This document shows positions 1 to 12,973 of a DNA stretch of 64,000 nucleotides, piece by piece. Within the stretch, counting starts at the first letter, position 1, and the number at the start of each line of letters is the position of its first letter. The notes under the pieces were generated by a model. The model did not search any database, was not told where the DNA came from, and was given only the letters and a program-made list of their open reading frames with translations. Source of the stretch: Trichobilharzia szidati. Its lineage: Eukaryota > Platyhelminthes > Trematoda > Strigeidida > Schistosomatidae. Made by a program: the position numbers and the translations under genes. The stretch is from positions 160,602,199-160,666,198 of the forward strand of contig OX235279.1 of the NCBI GenBank assembly GCA_944472155.2. The letters run 5' to 3'.

Positions 1-160
1 AGAATATTCATATTCCGGTCTCAGTGTGTTCCGTTATCAATGCGATTTTGGCAATGTGAAGCGAAATTAACAAGACATGGAATATATTCATATATATCCA
101 AGAATCGATATAACTCATGAGATTTGACTCAGGAAAACAGTTATAAAACGTAGACGTTAC

Positions 161-736
161 CTGAAATCCAAGTTCACCAATAGGCATTCGATTTAAAACA
201 GTGTCCAGTAGCTGTGATGATTTCTCTCTACCAGCTGATTTAATTTCATTACGTTGAATTGACATGTCGTTTGAAAGCATAGTCCTCACAACCGGTTCTT
301 TTGAAGATGAAGACAGTGAGGAGACTTTTGGTTCTGGTGCTTTTTCAAGTGATAGTGTAGCTGCTGTCCACGATGGAGATAAATTATTGTCTTGTCGATA
401 GTTCGACTGAGATTGAAAGGCGAACAAATATGCACTTGAGGCAAGATAAGCTCTGTCTCTGATTGAACTAAGCGGTTCATTTGAATGCGCTAATAGTAAT
501 ATTGGTTCATCGCTAAGATCTGAATACTGATAAGAATCGCCTAATAGATTAGTATTACTAGAAGACAATTTATTCCCAGTTTGATTTAAACAAATCGAAG
601 GATTATTAGTTGAAAGAGACGACTGGCCTTGTTTAACAGTTTCAACTTTAACAAGCAATGGCATATCCCAACCTCGATATGTACAACCATGAGGTTTCCA
701 GTTCGGATGCTGAGTGCGAGAACCAAACATTTCATC
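161..736 (-). CDS. USP34: USP34-like exon 14 of window, ubiquitin-like segment
   Basis: 192 codons, phase 0; acceptor ATGTATATAG, donor TCAG|GTAACG. Opens DEMFGSRTQHPNWKPHG and continues with MPLLVKVETV, a Ser/Asn-rich loop, LLLAHSNEPLSSIRD and a C-terminal LNRMPIGELGFQ. This order matches the ubiquitin-like domain of USP34 (beta strand, 'AHSNETIGSVR' helix start, 'LLHQLGF'). The loop between the strands is much longer than in vertebrates. Confidence 0.87.
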
Positions 737-3700
737 CTATATACATTTAAAATTAAAAAATTTATAATAATCTCAAAAGAATACATACATACATATATAT
801 GGACTATTTTAGAAAACCAAGACATGATCTAGCATCTTGAAGTTGAGAATTGCGACAAAGGATTACTGTGGATAAGGTATGCATGAAATCATTCCTACTG
901 AAATTGAAAAGTTGATGCGATAACATATCTTCTAGCTAATTACGGGAAACACCAGCTTTCGTCCTTCGATTGATCAAACCGGGACAATATGAACTACTTA
1001 TTCAGTGATGCAAAGTGACATCTGATTGAATATACATACAGCTACAGACTGAATCATTACGGTAAGCTTGTCAAGTTTGTCACTTACTGGCATTTTTTGA
1101 AGATCTACGGCAATATATTTATTCTCACTCGGTTGTGTTTCGACTGAAGCCTAGTTCTTCAATCCCTAATCTTTGAAGTTTCAGTAGCGATAGTGATTCT
1201 TGTATGCGGTGGCATTGCTAGAATAACACCTAACTTTTCCTCTTCACAGGGCTACACTGGCCACCTTCTAAGTGGGATTCGGTAGAGTGTGGACCGGGAA
1301 TCGAACTCTGACCATGTACGTGGTTGACGAGCATCCCACCTGTGAACTACCAAGGCACTCAGATCCAAACACTACTTTCTGGAAGTGATAAGCCAGAGGT
1401 AAAGAGTATTTTCGTAAGCCTTTACATAACTATCATCTGATATTTTTTTCGACAAGGATGTAGTCGAAATCTCCCTGTATTACTCAAAATACTTAATACT
1501 ATCTTAAAAACCATGGAACCTGTGTTACATTTACCTGAGGCTCGTAACATATATACTTCAGTAGAGTTTACTGTAGCATTTCAGAAATTAGACTCTGAGA
1601 TTCACTGAATAGATAACAGCATCACTATGAGTACACTAAAAAGCTAAAACCAAACAAATATGACAGATGCATGACAGAATATACTACTGATTGACTGAGA
1701 TGAGTAGATCGGTGCCACTGACACCGACCAGTAGTACTTGATAGCCAGATCGTCGAAGTGATCTAAGTACTATGTAGTCGTTTCGCTCAATTCGGCTGAA
1801 CTGAGTTAAAACAGATACACCACCGATAGATAAGCTCAACTCCAAATGAGCGAAACGACCATCCGGTGTGTGTGTGTGCACTCCGATCAAGCTAGTGAGT
1901 GATGTACAACTCCTCATGTGAATCAATCAGCGGCATATAGTGTCATGCGTTCATGCTTGCAATCTTGATTACTATTCATAGTATCAAGCAGATCACACAT
2001 ATTACGTGATCTGAACAAGTTTAATTTCCAAAGAACACCGTGATAAAATCTCACCCTGAACTGAGCAAATTGTGAATCGCTTTCCAGTTAAGAGTGAAAC
2101 AATTGTATTGATGCAACTGACCCTTTATACTAAAGCTTGGCTGTATCAACGAACGAAAGTGAATTAAAAGATGCACAAAATAAATGCACTACTCACCTCA
2201 ACTGACTGAATAAAGGCATAGACTAATCCGAGTAAACGGCGTATAGCTAATTTAGCTGCAGTACGACTGCAGTGTTTTGCTTTTGTCGCCGGTCCAATGC
2301 CCAACATCAGTGCAGCTAACAGTTCACCAGTTTCTGCCAGGACTGATGTGACGCCATATTCAGTGACTAAACCGCGACCCAAAGCATAATTAGCCTAAAG
2401 TAATAATAATAAAATCAAAAACGCAGATGAAAGGTTTCTGACGACAGAGTGCGAAAATAAACATGAAGACAACCAGTGAACTAGCGAGCTGTTGTCTGAA
2501 ACACGAATTGTATGCAGATATTTTGAACAATCAATAAAACAAAATGATTAGAGATGGATGAAGTGGCATTTTTCAGTTGCCTTACAGCTTACCCACCCAG
2601 AAAATCTACATAAATTTCAACCGAAATACCCAAGCTTTTCTGGAAATTTAGTTATAAAGTTATCCAGGGTCCTTCATTGTCCGGTAAGGCATTTTTTATT
2701 AATAGAATATACATGTTATTATCTTCTATAATCAATAAATATTATCATATTATAAACATGAAAAGCTTCAATAATCGCAGTCAGAAATGAAACCTCTGCA
2801 GGCAGGCAAACATACACAGTAATGTATTACTTCAAATTTCGACAGATTTTCACAGCATAGGGTAACAAAGCAAGATTAAAAAAAGGTGGGATATAAGTGA
2901 AAAGCATCTATACAAAGAATACGTCAATATAGCCATCACGATTTTTTATGAGCCATGTGATTTAAATAACATCTTCGTGTACTGATTAGATGTACCTTAT
3001 AGACAGTGATTAAAAAAGTCCACTTTTAGCCACAGAAATCACACCAGTAATCATAGATTACACCTTTTTCAATATACATATTTTATTGCGATTGGAACAC
3101 AGAGATTTAATAGCACATCTGCATTTCGTCTTGTCATCTGATGCCGTTTATAGCTGGTTTCTACAATCGCCCATAAGCTCGCCTCACCTCCTTACACAGT
3201 CTCTTAAATTTTACCCTCAGATCCACATCCAACTCTGCATATTTGTAGGAAGACAGATTCTTGATTGGTTGGTTCGCTGTCAGAGTTGTTTGCTGGTTAT
3301 CCTTTCTGGCCAACCGGCCATCTGACTGACCTTCAGTATCAAGTGAAGACACGTGTTGATGAAAGTCTGCGATAGCCTGTTGGAAATGCACCAAGTCTCA
3401 GCATCATGTAGAAGCCATCATTGATGATTTGACATTTGTGTTGAAGATCAGGATCTTGTTCTTTATCCTAAGTGAAGCAGATTTTTATACAACTCATGTT
3501 AAATAGGTACCTTAAATTTAAAAGTTATGTATACACTTGGAAGCTCATTGTCTATAGTTGCGAAGAAAATTAACTGAATCAAATGAATGGAAGCGTATCG
3601 GCGACTGAAGACTACTGGTAAACAGTATATCTGACCGACTGCTTTCAATGAAGAACTTTGCACATATGTCCATGTACCACACAAAGCAAGGGAACAAAGT

Positions 3701-6700
3701 AAAGAGAAATTCAAAAGAGAGATAATAAATAGGAGTGTGAAGGAAGAAGAATAGTAATATGGAAGAATAATAGAGTTCCATTGGATATGAGAAATCACAA
3801 ATACATCTCCACCGGCCACTGACAAGGACGATTTCGAGCCATATCACCACCAATAATCTCCAGACGTCATTGGTTCTTAACATCATTCCGAGGACCCCAA
3901 CCAGAGAGAAGCCTTCACCTCCCTAGGTGGCTGACGTGATCTAACTTTTGTGGACTTCATTGACTAATGGAGCCGTGTTTTCGTTTGACCACCACTAGCT
4001 AAGTCTTTTCCAACGGAATCCTGTCAGCCAGCATCGCCTGTCATCGAGAAAGACGATCGTTGACTAGGCATACGTAACACATGTCCCAACCATCTTAATC
4101 GATATGACTTCACATTCCCATCAACTGATTTCCCCTCCTTTTCTAGCATTCGACGCCTGACCTCAATATTCCTCACTCTATTATACCACCCAACAAGGGA
4201 GAAAGAACGTAGACACCTATGATCAAAGACAGTTAGCCAACCCTTGCATATCTTCCATTCTCAGTGACCATGCCTCACAGCCATTCATAAAGGAGGACGG
4301 AGCGAACTGCTGCTTAGCAGTACAAACGTCCTTTGGTCGACGGTCAGCCGAGAATCACGTCTACTAAGCCGGAGATGGCTTAGGTTGGCAAATGCTAAAC
4401 GAGCCTTCCCTGTCCATGTTGAGATTTCCTCAGAAATCAACCCGTTGGGGCTGTCTGATGCAACCTGACAAATAAATGTAGTGGTCAACATGCAGTACTA
4501 CTTCACTCCTGCCTATCTTTAAGCCAGGAGTCAATATAGTCCAGCCGAGTCCTGTAGCATCATCTTACACATTTGACAGCAGGAGCTAATCGTATGCCAG
4601 ACATTCGAAAAATGCGGTTGGAGGTGTTCAGAAGATTGCATTTTGTCAGCGTCTTCACCTAGAAAAATTATATTATCCGCAAATTCTAGGTCAGCGATAT
4701 TATTCCCTGATAAAAAGAAATAATGTATGCCAGTATGTCACATAAGCAGTTTAATAAATCATCTGAAAAATGAGGATAGGAAAATTAGAAAGCAGTGGTA
4801 CGATACTTCACATCAAATAAACAAAATATATGTATGACAACTCTAATATATGATGTGTAAAATCATTGAGTGTGTGGTAGTATTTAATTTCATATTAATT
4901 TGTTTATTAGATATATCACGCACAGAGTGAAACAGTATTATTTACTGGATAACAACGCGTTTCGAAAGCAATTTATTCGTTGTTCATAACCACATCAGTT
5001 ATGATTACACAACTTCAGAACCCCATAGTTCTCTTTCTTCCTTCCCATTTGTCGTTGTGATAGTGGATTTTTCCAGATATTTGGGACAGATATTGGATCG
5101 CTCCTATACATGTATTCTCGGTCAATTCCACAAGTAAAGCTTCTGTTATCAGTCTCTCCCCCCCCTCATCCTGTTACATTAGATCCCATTGTATGGTTGC
5201 GTGCAGTTTAATGCATTGTCATAACTAAGCTGTTTTCTATATTTCTTATCTTATTTGGGTCAACTAACGCAGATCTTGATGCGCTAATCTAATTTACGCC
5301 ATCCTACCGATTCGGACTATATAGTTGACCTCACAATCATTGCAGGGGATTAGATAAAATGAATGATTCAGTCTAATGAGCTCCACAGGACCATTTAACC
5401 GACAATTTCGCGGGTTTGAATGGAAATGTTATTCCAGCTTGGTTTAGATTTCCATGTAGGGTTTCAAAAATTCTTACTGAAATTAATTTCCATACTCCTG
5501 TTGTCAGCTCACCTATCAAATTCATGCCCAGTCTTATAGAACAAAACCGAAGAATTACTGTTAGAAATAAACAAACACACCCTCCGCTTGACCTACGTGA
5601 TGTGCTTACTGACGATTTGCAATTAGTTGTGTTCTCTCAGCTGGTTGGTTTAATTGCGGAGCTTTCGTCGTCCTTCTGGACAACATCTTCAGAGCAAGTT
5701 CTAGCACAAAATAAACTGATTTAAATCCCCCATGAATGATAGAATTGTGTCTCCTAGCAACCATCTTCGTGACTGGTAGTCGATTTACATCTGTTGTATT
5801 GATCATTTTTTATTGACTTGGATTTTGAACTTTCTTGTCATGTGATTTACTTACTGACGATTGGTACAAAGGCGTATTTACTATGTAGAAGAAACCTCGT
5901 GTCACTTTTAACAATGCAAACGACTTTACTGGACACATTTATCCTTGTAGAAACTGTCCCCCTCCCCCAACTAAGGAAGTGAACGAATTGCACGCATTGA
6001 TCATCAGACAACTAACTGTAACTGATGTACTTAGCTGACACTTAATCACAACAGATTTTGACGTTAATGCGGATTTTGATGTATTCCCTAAGCTTCACTT
6101 GGTCACACTGCCAAAACCAGTTACAGTCTACCAACTTCGCACTGTACAAAGCAAAAATGGTTAGATAATAATACCAAAAAAAAAGTTTTGCCTCATACAT
6201 TTCTTGTTGATAACTTCAATTTCCCATTTCGTCCTTCTTTCATTTTGGATATATTGAATACAGAAGAGGACTGAATACAAGTACATCCTAAACCATTCTA
6301 CGTTTTGTATTTCTTTAAAAATATTCGCTATTCCATTTACGATTGGCTAACTGAAAGTGAAGAGGGCATATAACATTTAAGTGTGCGTGTCTTTACTATA
6401 GGTGTGGAATGGAATATGCTTAGGGTGAAGGCTATTCACAGCTGGATATATATATAACAAATAAATGTTATTGTCACTATTATTCTATTTAGGTGTTAGT
6501 AACCACGGTTCAATGTCAGTTAGAGAACCGTTGAAAGCTCTTTTTAGTCCAATGACCACACTGACAATCGAACGCAGGACGTTGCACTGATGGTGCAAAG
6601 GAATGAAAATAATAATAATAATGATAGTAATAATAATAGTAATTTGTTAACATACTTCTAGTCTACGTCTGCATGTATCAAAGAAACGACGGTAACACGA

Positions 6701-9700
6701 TTCTGGATCACGTCTCAACTTTGGTGCTAACTGGCCCCAGTGAACATTTAACAAAAGTAATCTAGCTGGTTTTGCTGCATCAGGTGTTGATTTTGCACTA
6801 CTTGATAATGCTGCAGACGGTGATGCTGACGCTGCTGCTGCTGCTACCGATGATGATGACAACGAATATGATACTACAGCAGGTACAGTCTGAATTTTAG
6901 ACGAATCACCAAGATTCGGCTTGTTTCCAGTTGTTGCATCAATAACGGTGGACGTCGCATCAGCCTCCACAGGACGATTTGAATGTCCACCGTCTAGACT
7001 TGCATCAGATGATGGTAGGGCTAGATATAAATCCCATAAAAATTCTAATCCAATTAGATCGGGTCGTTCAACATGCTATATATTTGAAGAAAAGAGACGG
7101 AGAGAGAGAGAGAGTGAGTGAGTGAGTGAACAAACAATTCAGTGTGTTTAGATTATGGGATTTGTGGGCATTTGGATTAGTTCAATTTCAATTGTTGGAT
7201 TTCATCACGAACCAACTATGAAGCCTTGGACAGAGTTGACAAAGACAGAATCCATGGATCGTTGGATTCTGGTCCAAGTGCCTGAACGTTCGACAGGCCT
7301 GGTATCCGTGACCTGAAGATTCAATGTTCAATCTCTAAGGGGGTCATGGATTCACACCACTGAAGAGCCCCAAAACAAGATGAAACAGCTGTCCAATGTT
7401 TCCTGGACAGTGATCCCAGTGATCTTCCAGAGTGATCTTGATTCATGACGAAATGCATCAACTAGATAACAGTTTATAGTTATTATTATTATTAATATGA
7501 AAAGAAATAAAAGTACTGATAAGGATAAAGGAAGAGGAATAGAATAGACGATATCAGGAACCTCTTCATAGTCACCATCGAAACTAGCAAGCAATCTTTA
7601 CATTTTATACACGAATTTCCCTTTAATGAACTTGAACAAAGCAATAGCAATAAAATATGATACAGGACAAAACGGATCTATTGGTTATTTCGTCAGACGA
7701 TATCTTCTCAGCTATATTATCATCTAATAAACATCAATCATCCTTCATATTATCTCATATATAACGAAATGAGTTTAACTCACAGCCACCTTTTCCTTTT
7801 TCTGTATCTCCGAGGTACTAAACTATGATAAAACAATGATAAAAATTTAATATTTGCTTTAAATTCAAATTTGATTTTCTCATGGCTGATTGACTGGACC
7901 GAGATGTTCCTCCACCTAGTACGGGCCGCCTCGATGATGTCTGGTGAGTAGCTTGAAGTAATTTGGTAGATGGTGACTAGCATTGGAATTCAGGGCGTGG
8001 AATTTATCCAGTTTGGGACTAGTCGTCATCTGGATGTAGCTGCATTACCCAGTGAGTAAGTGATAATGTCTTCACAGAGACTCAAACCCAGGACCCAGTG
8101 TTCCAAACGCTAAAGTATTATCCTCAAGACTACTTGGAACATGAGAGTCACCTCCTGTGCAACAGGCTTCAGTTATTACTTATTTTCAATTCGGCTTTGA
8201 TTTTCCCGTTGATTGATTAGGTCGAAATTCAATAAAATCATTAAAGTTGATTTAGCTGACAAGATATACCGACGAAATAAATAATGGATCCGTTTTATCC
8301 TGAATCCAGCTTGTCCCAGCTTGCCGGAGTTTTGTCTCCAGTGCATCATTTATTCTTTCAAGGATGATTCGACTTAGTACTTTACTTGGTGTGGACAAGA
8401 GCATTATTCCACACCAGTTCTTTCAGAGTCGGATGTAAGTCGCCCTTCTCTGGTAGCCTGACAAGGTAGCCTTTCTTCCAATCCGTAGACACCTTTCCTT
8501 CTCTCCAATCCTTTTGCAGTAATGGCGTGAGCACAACTGCCGCAGTCTCTGGCTATCAAAGGCACAGACTTACTTTAAGAGTGGTGTGAAACAATCGGTT
8601 CGCTGAAAAGTGCACCAGCTTTTCCTGCAAACCATTTCGACTTAATAATAATAATAGTAGTTTTATTCTGTACAAAATGCTTACACAATATTTATATTTC
8701 TCAGTCTAATTTTTATCATTAAATTTCCTCTTTATCCAGGGTCTTCAAGTAAAATAGCGGTCTGCAGTGTACTACTCGATGCAATGCAGTTCAATCTGAA
8801 TAAAGTATAGAATATTTCTCCTTCATCTCGAATATACGCGCACCGGTGGTTTGAAAGCCAATAAAAAGGCGCTTGAGTACAGTTCGCGAGCCGCCTAACA
8901 TAGCAGCCACATTGCAAACTTGGCTGTGATAAAATTCAGTCTGCACCAAAAAAAAAGGACTAGACGCGTATGTCACTAGTTAGGGTCTAGTCAAAGTATC
9001 CAATACAGTCAGTTCTACAGGAGGTCAATCGCCAGCCAGAATAGCACACTGGCAAAGTCTCTAACTTCAGCACTGGGTGACACAGGTTTGAGTCTCAGAC
9101 GGAAAATAAGTTGTTCCTCCAAGATTTCAGATATGCCTTGCTGACCAAACAAGCCAAAAAACACGAAACCGAGGTCGAAGGCTTCCCGTCAACTGTCTCT
9201 AATCATCGAATAACAACAATAATGCACTGTGTTAAATAGCACATCAACTGGCCCAGTGATTCAAGAGGACTCCTCAAAAGGAGAATATTTTACCTATCAG
9301 TACGAAAAGATAAGAAGCGTGTAATTCTGTAGCAAGGCTTTATTGCGTGTGGGGGAGGTGGTTTAAGGCATTACGTACCTAGCCAAACTAAAAATGCCGC
9401 AAAACAAGAGCATTTTAATAAATAGTAATGCCTAAACGAATACATCAGAACATCGTAATAGGCGGAACAGTGACAGTATCAAAAGAAAAACAAATGTGTA
9501 AGAAATTAGCATACCCATGATTTTGCCACCTGTTTCATACGACCTTCGTTTAAATTGACTTTCTCAAAAAAGCCTTTAAAACATTCAAACCCTAAGAGGA
9601 GAAGGGAACAAAACGGATAGCAGTAATAATAATGAAAATAGCGACGAAAGTAAAACAGAATAGCAGTAATGTTGTAGCCGTATCGCTTCTGCCCATTAAA

Positions 9701-10201
9701 ACACACAATACTAAAAACGGAAAACAAGCGTTTATTATCCCAATTGTGATTAGAAATGTCCATTATAAATTGCAAAAGACTGATTGTCGAACAAAGAGTA
9801 TTCTTTTAGATAACTTCTTCTACACTGTTTTCTACAGTTATGTGTGCGCATAGTAATCAAACGCTGAACTGAACATCAGAACTTAAAAGCAAACGATGAT
9901 CAATAATAACATATATGTGGCAGTGATTAATGCTCATATTGAAATTTATTCATACTGCTTATAAACTTCATATGGATGAAGGATGATATCATGAACAGGG
10001 AGATAAAAATAGAATAGAGTAGAAGGTTGTATGTGCCTGTGTTAGTGTATAAGTGAATTACTAAGGATAGATTAAAAAACATCAGTCATTCAACAAGTAT
10101 AATAAACAAAATTTTTTATGAGCTATGATCAAAATTTTACCTCGGACTTACAAATATTGGTCTACCTTTGTTAAACACTTTAAACAGAGTGTGTGTTTGT
10201 A

Positions 10202-10233
<32 letters not shown>

Positions 10234-12942
10234 GGTAAACAGTTGTAAAACATTTCTTAACGTCTCCAATTTTGATCACACCTCATAAAAAAATTTTGTT
10301 CATTATACTTGTTGAATGACTCATGTTTGGATAAAATTTTTAAAATCAAGTGATCTTCCTTTTATATATAAACCTCTGTTATGTTAATTTCGATTAATTT
10401 CCCTGAAGAAGTTTGGACCAGATTGCCGAACACAAGAAACGTTGGAATTAATCATTTCAATGTCGCTGAGATTTTACAAATATAATTTTTTACAAATGTC
10501 TACTTCTCACTCAGCGCCCAAATATTTTAGAACTATTCTGTCAAATCTTGACGACAGTTCATTTGAAAAATAAAGTTTGTTTCAAATTTGATCGCGTATT
10601 TTAATAATTATAATTTGCTTTATTCCAAAACACTACTTGTGATGCAGAATGGAATTCTCAGCATTTCACTACAGTATTGCATCCAGTTTGTACATTAGCA
10701 ATAAATAAAATTCTACATAGATTATGGGCAGTCTCAGTTAATTTTGACAACAACATATTAACATATCGGTAGCAAAGCCAAAATTGAACAGAATGTTTGA
10801 AGGTGTTAGAAAAGTAGATACTAGCATATTTATTGGCGTAAGCGGTAACAAAAATGTCGAGATATACAGGGTGTGAAAGAACGAAGAAGAATGTTTTAAA
10901 CAGAGTTTGTAAGGAAGAGAGAAACAAAACAGCGCATAGCAAAAAACAGAGAGAGAAAAGGAAAATGAAGAAAGAAAACGTTGTACTTATAAATGATATG
11001 AGTAAGAAAGACGAGATCCAATTGTTCTACTGACTATTTAATAAGTTATAGGTATCACGCCTAATGCTTTCTTTATCTCACAGGACACGAGCCAAGTAGG
11101 GTATGGTTGAGTTTTTTTACTTGTTAGTGTGAGCATATAGTTTTCTATATAGCCTTCTGGTTTTGCCTGATGAAATACAAGGGGAGAGTTGTGAATGAAT
11201 AGAGTGGTGTGGGTTAGATAGAATGGATTTAGCCCATTTTTCATATGAGTCCAAGTACCTGCCGACCAGAATACTGGGATATCATGGAGAACTGGCAGTT
11301 GCTCCCTCCTAGTTTGGGACTCTTCAGAAGTCTGAACCCACGGGGGTTCGAAACCAAGACCTTCCGGTCACCAGGTAAGCTCGCAGACGATTCAGTCATT
11401 GGGAATGGAATCAGTGGCTCGTGAATTTGAACCACTGAGGTCCACCAGGCCGGACGTGATGGCAAATACTCGCCGATGACATTGGCTGGTGGTCACACTT
11501 GATATATAGACCTAATTGTCTACATATCATTTTTACATCTCTGTTTGTATTACTCTCACCCCACTTATTGATTTATAACCTGATTTTATTTCACCCTACT
11601 TATGAACTTTGAAATCCTTTTGGTTGTTCAATGTCATAATTTATCAATGACATTAGTGCTTCTCAGGGTCGTTTTAAACATCTACATAGACAAGTACCGT
11701 CAACCTGTTTTGACTGTTGTTTGAGACAGTAAAAGCTCATTTATCAACTTCCAGTCTTTTCTTCTGTCTTTGCTGCCCGGCGGAGTTATTATTATTATTA
11801 CTGCCACTGTTGACGTGCGATTAAGACAGATTAACCAGCGCATTAAGTTAGTATTAGCTCATAGTCTACTTGATCGTAGTTCCGGTTGTAACAGCGCTAA
11901 AATCACCAATTGGTAGGGGTTGGAACACACGGGCCACTGAACAGGGTCCCATTGGCCGAATGGTCTATGAGAGCTACATGACAAACTGGCAAAGGTGGGT
12001 TCTATGGGTTACTGGATTGGAATTGCATGCTTGATGTTTAAGCCTCATGGTCCCAAGGTCTACCCCTAGCAGTTTTGTAGGTGTGCGTCTACGGAACAGC
12101 CTTCTCTAAAACTTTCTAATATTGAGAATTTGTCTACAGGATTTTGCCTAATAACGGAATCCACCTCCAAATCAAATTAAGTATAATAGGGAAATAATTG
12201 TACAAAAAGAACAACAGACTTAACAGAATGCAATACAGAGTAACTTACCAGCGATTGAACGAAATAACGCAGGATTTGATTTCAAAATTACTTTTGTGAA
12301 GACGAATGTTTGAGCATCAGTGTCAAGAAAATTCAAGCATGACGAGAACCAAATAAATGCTTGCTAGAGTGTAGCAAATTGTAGTAAAGTGTTATGAGAG
12401 GGAAAAAAGGAATTGTATGCTGTTAGAAAGTGAGATATTTTAAGCAAAATGTATGAAAATATGCATTCAAAGCTGAATGGGTGAATTACTGTCATTGGTT
12501 GACTTAAATTTTAGACAAATTTTTTTTAATAATGAACTGGTATCAATCAGCCTTGTAAACACAGAACTACAGGAAGTGTTACACACTGTTATTTTATGTC
12601 AAACCGTGAACTAACGTCAACCAGCCACCTATTTGTCTCTGTACTCGGTAGCCATCCCTTGGGTACCGAGTGGAACATACAACTTCATCAATATATCTCC
12701 ATTTTACACTATTCTTCGACGTCAAACTATATACTACTGATTGATTGCGATGAGTAGTCGTATGCCACTCATCACATCAGTCAATCAGTAGTATATGTAT
12801 AAATTAACGCATTTACGCTAACTCCATTATGGATAAGATTTTATTTTGATGAATCACACAGTGTTGTTATACAGTAATATTAAGTGATGACCATGTTTCG
12901 AGCACAAACTATTACTGCTCATAATCATATCAAGTCACTCAG

Positions 12943-12973
<31 letters not shown>

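Noticed and set aside
1684..1926. 80-codon minus-strand frame as an exon
   Set aside because: Lies within a repeat shared with 12724-14260 and has no matching splice phases with the USP34-like exons.
8005..8160. tRNA-like relic, similar to 9001-9135
   Set aside because: Only a weak B-box-like string and a short shared stretch; not enough to call a SINE family.
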